Positions 1 to 8,260 of a stretch of DNA of 64,000 nt are shown piece after piece. The notes beneath the pieces were generated by a model. That model was not told the DNA's origin and made no database searches. It was given only the letters and a program-made list of their open reading frames with translations. A program made the position numbers and the translations under genes. Location: the NCBI RefSeq assembly GCF_012349115.1, contig NZ_PQIG01000081.1, forward strand, positions 25,255-89,254, in the 5' to 3' direction. This DNA is from Rhizobium ruizarguesonis. Its GTDB lineage: Bacteria; Pseudomonadota; Alphaproteobacteria; Rhizobiales; Rhizobiaceae. Within the stretch, counting starts at the first letter, position 1, and each line of letters starts with the position of its first letter.

Positions 1-1162
1 CCTGTGTGCCGAGCTTGGCATGGAACGTCACGTCAAGCGCATCGAGCTTGGCCATGCGCTGGTCGAGCGACTTGTTGATGTCGAGGCCGAACTTTGCCGC
101 CGAAGCGGTGAGCGTTTCGAGATCCGGCAGGTTGCCCTGGTCGCGCTTCCAGAAATGCAGCGCATCCGAAAGCCGGGCCCGCACCACCTTGCCGTTGCCG
201 TGAACGATTTCCTTGCCGCCATCGCTCGCCTGGATGTTGGAAACGAGGATGAACTTGTTCGAAAGCGTCTCCTCACCCTGTTTGCGGGTAACGAAGCACT
301 TCTGGTTGGTCTTGATCGTCAGCCGGATAATCTCGGAGGGGATCGAGAGATAATCCTCCTCGAAGCTGCCCATCAGCACCTGCGGCCATTCGACGAGGCC
401 GGAGACTTCCTCCAGCAGGCCTTCGTCTTCCACCAGCTCCAGCCCGTTGGCAAAGGCGATGTCGCGGGCGTCGTGCAGGATGATGTCCTTGCGCCGCTCG
501 GCATCGAGGATCACCTTCGCCTTTTCCAGGTTCGCCGCATAATCGTCGAAGCGCCGCACCGTGATCGCCTCGGGCACATGGAAACGGTGGCCATAGGTGA
601 TGTTGGACGCAGTGATGCCGTCGATCTCGAAGGGGATAACGGTGGTCTCCTCATGCTCCGGCCCGAAAGTGCAGACGATCGACTGCAGCGGCCGCACCCA
701 GCGCAGCGCGCCGGGCTTCGACGAGGCCTTGCCCCAGCGCATCGATTTCGGCCAGGGAAAATCGCGGATGATGCCGGGCATCACATCGGTGACGATCTCT
801 TCCGCCGCGCGGCCGGGCTTGGAAATGACCGCGACGTAGAAATCGCCCTTCTTCGGATCGCTCACCACCTGCGCCTCGGAGACCGAGGAAAGGCCGGCGC
901 CGCGCAGAAAACCTTCGATCGCCTTTTCGTTGGCGTCGGTGCGCGGTCCCTTGCGTTCCTCGCGTACATCGGCCGAGCGGGCCGTCAGGCCATGGATGTC
1001 GAGCGCAAGCCGCCGCGGCGTCCAGTATTCGCGTGCGCCCTCGTAGGACAGACCCGCTTCGACAAGCGCATCGGTGACGAGCTTCTTCAGGTCGCCGGCA
1101 GCCTTGCGCTGCATGCGGGCCGGAATCTCTTCGGAGCGGAGTTCGAGAAGAAGGTTTGGCAT
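1..1162 (-). CDS. glyS: Glycyl-tRNA synthetase beta subunit, C-terminus cut off by the window
   Basis: This is the N-terminal 387 residues of the beta chain of the heterotetrameric (alpha2beta2) class II glycyl-tRNA synthetase, which charges tRNA-Gly in the cytoplasm. The protein opens with MPNLLLELRSEEIPARM, the hallmark start of GlyS, and continues through the conserved YGHRF and TNQKCF segments. The family is about 700 residues, so roughly the last 300, including the anticodon-binding part, lie beyond position 1. The ATG at 1162 is preceded by AAGGA at 8 bases spacing. The catalytic alpha subunit glyQ normally lies upstream of glyS. Here the gene upstream is the divergent tex, so glyQ must be elsewhere or separated. 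A long open frame on the opposite strand (20-1234) is only its GC-rich shadow. Confidence 0.95.
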   Translation of the reverse strand, partial: MPNLLLELRSEEIPARMQRKAAGDLKKLVTDALVEAGLSYEGAREYWTPRRLALDIHGLTARSADVREERKGPRTDANEKAIEGFLRGAGLSSVSEAQVVSDPKKGDFYVAVISKPGRAAEEIVTDVMPGIIRDFPWPKSMRWGKASSKPGALRWVRPLQSIVCTFGPEHEETTVIPFEIDGITASNITYGHRFHVPEAITVRRFDDYAANLEKAKVILDAERRKDIILHDARDIAFANGLELVEDEGLLEEVSGLVEWPQVLMGSFEEDYLSIPSEIIRLTIKTNQKCFVTRKQGEETLSNKFILVSNIQASDGGKEIVHGNGKVVRARLSDALHFWKRDQGNLPDLETLTASAAKFGLDINKSLDQRMAKLDALDVTFHAKLGTQ

Positions 1163-1381
1163 GTCGAATTTCCTTGCCTCCCGCGACAGGGGAGGGATGG
1201 CATGGGCGCCGGGTCAAAACGTTGCTTCTGCTAGCAAAGAATGGCGCATCTGCACAACCGCAAAATCGCCGCCTTTCCGGCATGCTTATCCTGTGGATCG
1301 GCGCTCGGCCGTAAACTCCAACATTGCCTTGCCGCTTTTCGCCGCTATGGTCCCGCCACCTCTGTCGAAACAGGAAATCCC

Positions 1382-3684
1382 ATGGCCGCAGACCTCCGTT
1401 TTCTCGCAGCCCGCATCTCCGCCGAAATCAACGCCCGGCCCGAACAGGCCAAAGCCGCCATCGAGCTGCTCGACGAGGGCGCAACCGTGCCCTTCATCGC
1501 CCGCTACCGCAAGGAAGTGACGGGCGGGCTGGACGACACGCAGCTGCGCAATCTCGCCGAGCGGCTGGTCTATCTGCGCGAACTCGAAGCCCGGCGCGAC
1601 GCGATCGTCGAATCGATCACCGGCCAGGGCAAGATGACCGACGAGCTGATGACCAAGGTCGCAGGCGCCGAAACCAAGGCCGAGCTTGAAGATCTCTATC
1701 TGCCCTACAAGCCGAAGCGCCGCACGCGGGCCGAAATCGCCCGTGAACGCGGCCTCGGCCCGCTCGCCGAGATGATCCTCGCCGACCGCGCCAAGGAACC
1801 GGCGGTGCTGGCCGAAGGCTTCGTCAACGCTGATGTGCCCGATGTGAAGACGGCGCTGGAAGGCGCGCGCGATATCATCGCCGAAGGCATTGCCGAAAAT
1901 GCCGACCTGCTCGGCAAGTTGCGCGCTCATATGCGCCAGGCCTCTCTGCTGAAGGCGAAAGTCGTCGACGGCAAGCAGGCGACCGGCGAGAAGTTTTCCG
2001 ATTATTTCGATCATTCCGAACGCTGGGCGACCGCCCCCGGCCACCGCGCGCTCGCCATGCTGCGCGGCTGGAACGAGGAGGTGCTGACGCTGACGATCGA
2101 GGCCGACGCCGAGACCGCCTCTCCGAACAAGCCGGTCGAGCGCATGATCGTGGCGGCCTACGAGATCGGTACCAGCCGTCCCGGCGACCGCTGGAGGTCG
2201 CAAGCTGGACCTGGCGCGTCAAGCTTTCCATGTCGCTCTCGCTCGACCTGATGCGGGAACTGCGCGAAAGGGCCGAAGAGGAGGCGATCCATGTCTTCGC
2301 CCGCAATCTCAAGGACCTGCTGCTGGCTGCACCCGCCGGCTCGCGCGCGACGATGGGTCTCGATCCCGGCATCCGCACCGGCGTCAAGGTCGCCGTCGTC
2401 GACGGCACCGGCAAGGTGGTGGCGACATCGACCGTCTATCCCTTCCAGCCGAGGAACGACGTGCGCGGCGCCCAGGTCGAGCTCGCCTCGCTGATCCGCA
2501 AGCACAATGTCGAGCTGATCTCGATCGGCAACGGCACCGGCAGCCGCGAAACCGAAAAGCTGGTGGCCGACATGCTCGCCGAGTTGCCGGCGCCGAAGCC
2601 GACCAAGGTCATCGTGTCGGAAGCCGGCGCTTCGGTCTATTCCGCCTCGGCGACCGCTGCTGCTGAATTCCCCGATCTCGACGTGTCGCTGCGCGGCGCC
2701 GTCTCCATCGCCCGGCGCCTGCAGGATCCACTGGCCGAACTCGTCAAGATCGAACCGAAGTCGATCGGTGTCGGCCAGTATCAGCATGACGTCGACCAGC
2801 AGAAGCTGTCGCGTTCGCTCGATGCCGTGGTGGAAGACGCCGTGAATGCCGTCGGTGTCGATCTCAACACCGCGTCTGCGCCGCTGCTATCTCGAGTCTC
2901 CGGCCTCGGTCCGTCGATTGCCGACGCCATTGTCCGTCACCGCGACAGCGAAGGCCGTTTCGAGAGCCGGCGGGATCTGTTGAAGGTCGCGAGACTCGGC
3001 GGCCGCACCTTCGAGCAATGCGCCGGTTTCCTGCGCATCCCCAACGGCAAGGAGCCGCTCGATTCCTCCTCGGTGCACCCGGAGGCCTACGGCGTCGCCA
3101 AGAAGATCGTCGCTGCCTGCGGCCGCGATCTGCGCGCGCTGATGGGCGACAGCGCCGTCTTGAAATCGGTTGATCCGCGCCAGTTTATCGACGAGAAATT
3201 CGGCCTGCCGACGGTCAGGGACATCATCGCGGAGCTGGAAAAGCCTGGTCGCGACCCGCGTCCGAGCTTCAAGACCGCGACCTTCGCCGAGAGCGTCAAC
3301 GAAATTTCCGACCTGACGCCTGGCATGGTGCTGGAAGGCACGGTGACCAATGTCGCCGCCTTCGGCGCCTTCGTCGATATCGGCGTGCACCAGGATGGTC
3401 TGGTGCATGTGTCCCAGCTTGCCGATCGCTTCGTCAAGGATCCCCACGAGGTCGTCAAGGCGGGCGATGTCGTCAAGGTGCGGGTTGTCGAAGTCGATGC
3501 CAAGCGCAAGCGCATCGGTCTTTCGATGAAGCGCGATGACGGCTCCTCAGCGCCGCCGCCGCGTGGTGATTCTCGTCCAAACCAAGGGTCGCGGCCGCAG
3601 AACGAACGCCGGCCTGCGGCTCAGAAACCGGAGAGCCAAGGCGCCTTCGGTGCGGCGCTTGCCGAAGCGATGAAGCGAAAATAA
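1382..3684 (+). pseudogene. tex: Tex-type RNA-binding transcription accessory protein, split by a frameshift near 2193
   Basis: Tex is a nucleic-acid-binding accessory factor of about 770 residues with an N-terminal helical region, a YqgF/RNase H-like domain, a helix-hairpin-helix region and a C-terminal S1 domain. All parts are present but in two frames. Frame A runs 1382-2251 and starts MAADLRFLAARISAEI. Frame B carries the YqgF part (GLDPGIRTGVKVAVVD), the HhH part (SRVSGLGPSIADAIV) and the S1 domain near 3320-3530, ending at TAA 3684. The switch lies at the codons for GDRW: frame A continues RSQAG, while frame B upstream of its first Met reads LEVASWTWRVKL, which is what Tex should read. 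A lost copy of a CTGG tandem repeat would give exactly this shift. As written the gene makes only the N-terminal 289 residues. It could be a real mutation or a sequence error. Confidence 0.88.
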
Positions 3685-3785
3685 GGGTTTAGCCGGTATT
3701 TCGGCAAAAATGCAACAGTTTGGCAGCGTTCTGAACGGAGTGCTAAATCCGGCGCTTGTATGGCGAAAGAGAGCCACTAAGTTGA

Positions 3786-3803
3786 TGTGACCATCCTGTC
3801 ACA
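3786..3803. promoter_or_regulatory. Perfect inverted repeat ahead of cfa
   Basis: The sequence TGTGAC-N6-GTCACA is a perfect 6-6-6 dyad ending 14 bases before the cfa start codon. It is sized like a dimeric helix-turn-helix operator. The half-sites resemble Crp/Fnr-type TGTGA boxes, but the spacing between TGTGA and TCACA is 8 rather than the canonical 6, so the cognate regulator is unknown. Confidence 0.4.
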
Positions 3804-3817
3804 TTTGCGAGGCGTCC

Positions 3818-5077
3818 ATGGCGTCGGCATTCTTATCGATCGTCCAGCAAATCGTCCGCAAGGGTTCGTTGAAACTTACCCTTGCCAATGGCGAAACCCA
3901 CACTATCGGCGACGGCACGGGTGAACCCGTTGTGGCCCGCCTTGCCGATCAGGAGGCCGAGGACGCCATCCGGCGCGACCCGGCCATGAAGCTCGGCGAA
4001 ATGTACATGCAAGGCCGGTTCATTCTCGAACAGGGCAACATCTACGATTTCCTGTCGCTGGTGAAACAGAACACCACCAATGAAATCTTCGATTTCAAGA
4101 TGGCGGCACTGCTCCTCGGCCGCATTGCCTGGCAGCAGCTGAAGAGCCGCATGCCGGTCAATCGCAACAAGCACAATGTCGCCCATCATTACGACCTGTC
4201 GGCCAAGCTCTTCGATCTTTTCCTCGACGAGGACTGGCAATATTCCTGCGCCTATTTCGAACCGGCCGGCATCAGTCTCGATGAGGCGCAGCTCGCCAAG
4301 AAGCGCCATATCGCCGCCAAGCTTCTGCTTGAGCCGAACCAGCGCATCCTCGAGATCGGCTCCGGCTGGGGCGGCATGGGCATGTACCTGACGGAGGCGA
4401 CCGACGGTGCCGATTTCACCGGCATTACGCTGAGCGAAGAGCAGCTCAAGGTCTCCCGTGCGCGCGCTGAAAAGCGCGGCCTTGCCGACCGTGTGCGTTT
4501 CGAACTGCAAGACTACCGCACCATGACGGGCAGGAAGTTCGACCGCATCGTCTCGGTCGGCATGTTCGAACATGTCGGTATCGGCAATTACGGCAATTTC
4601 TTCCGGAAGGTATCGGATCTCCTCGACGACAACGGCGTCATGGTGCTGCATTCGATCGGCCGTCCGAAGCCGAGCTTCGGCACCAATGCCTTCATCGAGA
4701 AGTACATCTTCCCGGGCGGCTACATCCCTTCCGTCGGCGAGGTCGTGCCGCCGCTCGAGAAGGCCGGGCTGCTGGTCAAGGATATCGAGATCCTGCCGCT
4801 GCATTATGCCTATACGCTGCGCCATTGGCGCGAGCGTTTCGTGGCACGCAAGGCCGAAGCGGTGGCGCTTTACGACGAGCAATTCTTCCGCATGTGGGAA
4901 TTCTATCTGGCGGGTTCGGAAATGGGTTTCCGTTGGGACGAGCTCTTCATCTTCCAGATCCAGATCGCCAAGAACCAGTTCGCCGTTCCCGACAATCGCA
5001 ACTATATTGAGCGGAACGAAGCCAAGCTGAAGGAATTCGAGGCGACACGCGCACCGCTGGAAAAGGTGACGTTCTGA
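3818..5077 (+). CDS. cfa: Cyclopropane-fatty-acyl-phospholipid synthase
   Basis: This 419-residue enzyme transfers a methylene group from S-adenosylmethionine to the double bond of unsaturated acyl chains in membrane phospholipids. Lactobacillic and related cyclopropane acids made this way are typical of rhizobia in stationary phase and acid stress. The SAM-binding motif EIGSGWGG begins at residue 179. It is followed by the FDRIVSVGMFEHVG segment and the Y-G-N-F-F region typical of CFA synthases. Length is normal for the family. The start ATG 3818 has GAGG at 5 bases. A perfect dyad sits just upstream (3786-3803). Rhizobia usually carry more than one cfa gene, so the number of this paralogue is not assigned. 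Confidence 0.93.
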   Translation: MASAFLSIVQQIVRKGSLKLTLANGETHTIGDGTGEPVVARLADQEAEDAIRRDPAMKLGEMYMQGRFILEQGNIYDFLSLVKQNTTNEIFDFKMAALLLGRIAWQQLKSRMPVNRNKHNVAHHYDLSAKLFDLFLDEDWQYSCAYFEPAGISLDEAQLAKKRHIAAKLLLEPNQRILEIGSGWGGMGMYLTEATDGADFTGITLSEEQLKVSRARAEKRGLADRVRFELQDYRTMTGRKFDRIVSVGMFEHVGIGNYGNFFRKVSDLLDDNGVMVLHSIGRPKPSFGTNAFIEKYIFPGGYIPSVGEVVPPLEKAGLLVKDIEILPLHYAYTLRHWRERFVARKAEAVALYDEQFFRMWEFYLAGSEMGFRWDELFIFQIQIAKNQFAVPDNRNYIERNEAKLKEFEATRAPLEKVTF

Positions 5078-5144
5078 TTCCGCGGAAGTGCCGCTTCCGC
5101 TGGCGGTTTTGCCGGGGGACCGATTTTCATGAAAGGACGTGCCG

Positions 5145-5726
5145 ATGAGCAGTGCGTTTCCCGAGATCTATCTGGTCCGCCACGGTGAAACCGAATGGAG
5201 CCTGTCCGGGCGCCATACCGGACGCAGCGATATTCCCCTGACGGCGAATGGCGAGGAGGCCGCCCGCAAACTCGCCGACCGGCTGGCGGGCCTTACCTTC
5301 TCCGCCGTCTGGTCGAGCCCGTCCGAGCGGGCCCGCAAGACCTGCACGCTCGCCGGCTTCGGCTCGGACGCGGTGATCAAGGACGATCTCGCCGAATGGG
5401 ATTATGGCGCTTATGAAGGCATCACGACCAAGGCGATCCTTGCCGACCGCCCCGGCTGGCAGCTCTTTCGCGACGGCTGCCCGAACGGCGAGTTTGCCGC
5501 CGATGTCGGCGCCCGCGCAGACGCCGTCATCCATGCGCTTCGCCAAGCGGCCGGCACCATCCTGATCTTCTCGAGCTCGCATTTCCTGCGGGTGCTCGCT
5601 GCCCGCTGGCTCGGCCTTCCGCCGGAAGGCGGCGCGCGTTTCGTGCTCGATACCGCGAGCATCAGCGTGCTCGGCTATGAGCACGACCTGACCGAACCCG
5701 TCATCCGCCGGTGGAACCAGAGATAG
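5145..5726 (+). CDS. Histidine phosphatase family protein (phosphoglycerate mutase-like)
   Basis: This 193-residue protein belongs to the branch-1 histidine phosphatase superfamily. The RHG signature (R12, H13, G14 in LVRHGETEW) supplies the phospho-accepting histidine. A second conserved arginine lies in SSPSERARKTC, the acid residue in the EWDYGAYEG segment, and the second catalytic histidine in SSSHFLRVLAARW. It probably dephosphorylates a small phosphorylated metabolite; the substrate cannot be read from sequence. The ATG at 5145 is preferred over the in-frame GTG at 5139 because AAAGGA lies 7 bases upstream. It follows cfa by 67 bases and may be co-transcribed. Confidence 0.85.
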   Translation: MSSAFPEIYLVRHGETEWSLSGRHTGRSDIPLTANGEEAARKLADRLAGLTFSAVWSSPSERARKTCTLAGFGSDAVIKDDLAEWDYGAYEGITTKAILADRPGWQLFRDGCPNGEFAADVGARADAVIHALRQAAGTILIFSSSHFLRVLAARWLGLPPEGGARFVLDTASISVLGYEHDLTEPVIRRWNQR

Positions 5727-5778
5727 GGAAGCTGCGGCAGCGGGTTTGCGGAGTTCGATAGCAGATGCCGCCAGCCGT

Positions 5779-5991
5779 GTCTCATCCGACCCTTCGGGCC
5801 ACCTTCTCCCCGAGGGGAGAAGAGGCAGCAAGGCGCGCCGTCACTGCCAAACGAACCCGCCTGCTCAACGGCACTGCCAAACAATGGGGTCGGTGACGAA
5901 GCGGCATTTTCCCTCTTCTCCCCAGCGGGGGTCCGAAGGACGGGTCGAGACCCGCGGCTCGACCCCGGTCGGTGCCCGTAGGGCGGATGAG
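5779..5991. repeat. RIME-like mosaic intergenic repeat, interrupted at its right end by the IS110 element
   Basis: The segment contains the rhizobial mosaic element modules: CTCATCCG, CCTTCTCCCCGAGGGGAGAAG, then TCTCCCC, GTCCGAAGGACGGGTCGAGA, and finally GGTGCCCGTAGGGCGGATGAG. The same modules recur at 15224-15390, 21054-21227, 31499-31617, 56094-56266 and at the window end. The inner part forms nested palindromes. Confidence 0.7.
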
Positions 5992-6006
5992 CATCTGTGT
6001 TTGGTG

Positions 6007-6960
6007 TCAAGGTGGATTTGGTGTCCAGATACGGTTTTTAGTGATGAGGGTATTTGCGAGCACGATGAGCTTTCGCATGACGGCGACGAGGACGACCTTG
6101 TTGGGTTTCCCGGCCTTCTTCAGTCTTTCGGCGAAGTGCGCGAGGTCGGGGTTGTGACGGGAGGCGGACAGGGCAGCCATGTAGATGGCGTTCCTGGGTG
6201 CGGGGCGTCCGCCCCTGATGGCGCGATGTCCGGCCCGCTCGCCACTTTCGCAGGCGAGCGGCGCAAGGCCAGCCAGCATGGCCGCCTGCTTGCCGGAGCA
6301 GGCGCCAAGTTCGCAAAGGCCAGCGATCAGGCTTGCGGCGGTGACGGCACCGATGCCGGGAATGGAGATGAGGATGTCGAGGCGGCGGCGCATCTCGGGC
6401 TCGGCGCCGATGCTGCGCTCGATCTCGGCATCCAGTCTTGCGATATGGGTATCGAGCGCGGCAAGCCGGCGCGTCAGTTCCTTGCGCAGGAAGGCGGTCA
6501 CGGCCGTCTTCATCCGGTTGGACAGGGCGGTGCGTTCGCCGTTGGCCGCAGATCGCGCATTGACCAGTTCCTGCAGGGCTTCCAGCGCTTGGTCCTGCGG
6601 TGGGGTCTGTGCGGGCTTGAGGGCTTCTCCCATGATGGCCAAAAGCCGCGCATCGAGCCGATCGGTCTTGGCGAGAAAGCCGCAAGCTTTGGCAAACAGC
6701 CGGGCGCGCAACGGATCGACGACCGACACGTAAAAGCCATCGGCATGCAGAGAACGCTGAACGGCGCGATGCCACTTGCCGGTCGCTTCCATGACGATGT
6801 GCAGCGCCGAGCGCGGCATCTGGTCAAGCGCATCGAGCTCCCGCTTGAGGCGGCGCAGACCGGCCGTGCCATTGGTCACCCGAAAACTGCGGCCGAGAGG
6901 ATGCAAATGAATGTCCAGCCACTCTTTACAGACATCGATACCGACATAAACTGTCGCCAT
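6007..6960 (-). CDS. IS110-family transposase (DEDD recombinase)
   Basis: This 317-residue protein is a complete IS110-type transposase. The N-terminal RuvC-like DEDD domain begins YVGIDVCKEWLDIHL, with the first acidic residue in GID. The second acidic residue lies in the VMEATGKWH segment, and the others are in the KTDRLDARLLA segment. The C-terminal Tnp_20 domain contains SIPGIGAVTAASL and the serine-bearing GHRAIRGGRPAPRNAIYMAAL motif. An in-frame ATG at 6993 has GGAG at 10 bases and could be the true start, adding 11 residues. The frame is intact, so the element may still be active. The stop TGA is at 6007-6009, about 15 bases from the element's left end. Confidence 0.92.
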   Translation of the reverse strand: MATVYVGIDVCKEWLDIHLHPLGRSFRVTNGTAGLRRLKRELDALDQMPRSALHIVMEATGKWHRAVQRSLHADGFYVSVVDPLRARLFAKACGFLAKTDRLDARLLAIMGEALKPAQTPPQDQALEALQELVNARSAANGERTALSNRMKTAVTAFLRKELTRRLAALDTHIARLDAEIERSIGAEPEMRRRLDILISIPGIGAVTAASLIAGLCELGACSGKQAAMLAGLAPLACESGERAGHRAIRGGRPAPRNAIYMAALSASRHNPDLAHFAERLKKAGKPNKVVLVAVMRKLIVLANTLITKNRIWTPNPP

Positions 6961-7093
6961 CGCGGTGCGTTCGGACGATACCTTGCCTTGCATACGGGAC
7001 CTGCTCCCCACTATCTGTTCAGGACAAACGCGAAGGACGGGCGGACCAGGCTCATCCCCGGTTCAAGCCAAGGGGGTTACGGTCCCGCCCGTC

Positions 7094-7127
7094 CGACCCC
7101 TGGGGGATGGCCATCCCCCAGGGGTCG
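7094..7127. ncRNA. 34-bp perfect palindrome in the IS110 upstream non-coding end, possible bridge RNA stem
   Basis: Positions 7094-7127 read the same on both strands (CGACCCCTGGGGGATGG and its complement, no spacer). The site lies in the non-coding end upstream of the transposase, where IS110-group elements encode the bridge RNA that guides donor and target choice. That this hairpin belongs to such an RNA is inference. It may also be a transcription barrier. Confidence 0.35.
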
Positions 7128-7298
7128 CACCCATCATCAAACAATGAATGCAGTTTGAACATGCAAGGGGGCCGCACGGCACGCCTTTCATTAGCGCCCG
7201 TCGTTTCGCCGTGGTTAACATTGGGGTAACGAGATCAGGATAGATGTAACGAGCGCCGCCCTCCGCGGCTTTGTTTTTGCGTTTTCTGGAGTGCGGAC

Positions 7299-8111
7299 GT
7301 GTCTCATCGATCAGTCGTATCGATCTCTCTGGCTATTGCCCTTTCTTCTTTTGGTTCGGCCGCCGCGCAGGAAAGTGGCCAGCACTTCTGGTCCGGCGAC
7401 TGGTATCTGAGCGTCGGCGTCGCCGGCTTCTCCGCCCCGAAATTCGAGGGCTCGTCGCACAATGAATTCAAGTTCAGCCCGTTGATCTCGGTTGGCCGCC
7501 AGGGCGCCGGCCCGCGTTTTGCCTCGCGCAACGACAACCCTTCTTTCGCCCTCATTGACAAGGGTGCCTTTCGTGCCGGCATCGTCGGCAGGTTCGTGCC
7601 GTCGCGCGATGACAGCGACGGCAGCGAGCTGAAGGGCTTGAAGAAGGTCAAATGGGGCGCGGAAGCCGGCGCTTTCCTAGAGGTTTACCCGACCGATTTC
7701 CTTCGCGCCCGCGCCGAAGTCCGCCAGGGCATCCGCTCGCATGACGGCATCGTCGCCGATCTCGCGGTCGATGCCTTCACCGATATTGCGCCAGACCTGC
7801 AACTATCAGGCGGTCCGCGCGCGACCTTTGCCACCAGCGGCTACTACGACGCCTATTACGGCGTCAACGCCAAGCAGGCGGCGGCAAGCGGCCTTGATCC
7901 TTACAAGCCCTCATCGGGCATCCAGTCCTATGGCGCCGGCACGGCGCTCACCTGGAAGGCGACGGAAAACCTCTCGGCGAGTTCCTTCCTCGAATATAAG
8001 CGGCTGGCGGGTCCTGCCGCCGACAGCAGTCTCGTGCGCGAGCGCGGCTCGAAGAACCAGGTCCTGATCGGGGTCTCGGCGACCTACAAGTTCAATTTTT
8101 CCCTGCAGTGA
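7299..8111 (+). CDS. MipA/OmpV family outer-membrane protein
   Basis: This 270-residue protein has an N-terminal signal peptide of about 24 residues ending in GSAAAQ. It is followed by alternating beta-strand sequence rich in Gly, Tyr and Phe, typical of small outer-membrane beta barrels. The opening after the signal (WYLSVGVAGFSAPKFEGS) and the last strand (NQVLIGVSATYKFNFSL, ending in an aromatic pattern) fit the MipA/OmpV family. The GTG start at 7299 has GGAG 7 bases upstream. MipA in E. coli is a scaffold for murein enzymes; in rhizobia the role is unknown. The promoter region abuts the right end of the IS110 element, which may affect expression. Confidence 0.82.
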   Translation: MSHRSVVSISLAIALSSFGSAAAQESGQHFWSGDWYLSVGVAGFSAPKFEGSSHNEFKFSPLISVGRQGAGPRFASRNDNPSFALIDKGAFRAGIVGRFVPSRDDSDGSELKGLKKVKWGAEAGAFLEVYPTDFLRARAEVRQGIRSHDGIVADLAVDAFTDIAPDLQLSGGPRATFATSGYYDAYYGVNAKQAAASGLDPYKPSSGIQSYGAGTALTWKATENLSASSFLEYKRLAGPAADSSLVRERGSKNQVLIGVSATYKFNFSLQ

Positions 8112-8135
8112 TTGACGGCGCCACGGGCCTTTCCG

Positions 8136-8212
8136 CGTACGCGGCGCTGTAACGCTTTGAATTTGCACATAATTCATCCCTGGATCGATTCCAGTCTGAG
8201 GAATGATGCAAG
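8136..8212. repeat. Rhizobial intergenic repeat (CTTTGAATT type)
   Basis: The element reads GCGCTGTAACGCTTTGAATT, then CACATAATTCATCCCTGGATCG, and a partly complementary GATTCCAGTCTGAGGAATGATG arm. Related copies occur at 16882-16953, 34730-34870 and 37098-37166. It lies between the MipA-like gene and ubiA and can fold into a hairpin. Confidence 0.55.
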
Positions 8213-8260
8213 TGGCATTGCAATGATCGCTTCTTGACCGGATCGGCGGCCCGCCGCTAG

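Larger units (their letters stand above)
5992..7166 (-). mobile_element. IS110-family insertion sequence inserted in an intergenic repeat
   Basis: The element carries one transposase gene read leftward and about 200 bases of non-coding DNA upstream of it. The left boundary is set where the intergenic repeat stops after GGGCGGATGAG (5991). The right boundary is inferred at about 7166, because the sequence from 7167 (GGGGGCCGCACGGCAC) resembles what follows GGCGGATGAG in the intact repeat copy at 31603-31624. No terminal inverted repeats or clear target duplication are visible, as expected for IS110 elements. Ends are therefore uncertain by several bases. Confidence 0.7.

Noticed and set aside
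20..1234. 404-codon open frame on the + strand opposite glyS
   Set aside because: It is the antisense shadow of glyS in GC-rich DNA; its product has no recognisable domain, whereas the opposite strand encodes clear GlyS.
3786..3803. CRP binding site
   Set aside because: TGTGA and TCACA are present but separated by 8 rather than 6 bases, so it was listed only as an unassigned dyad.
7094..7127. Rho-independent terminator
   Set aside because: The palindrome has no loop and no following T-run on either strand, and it lies upstream of the transposase rather than after it.
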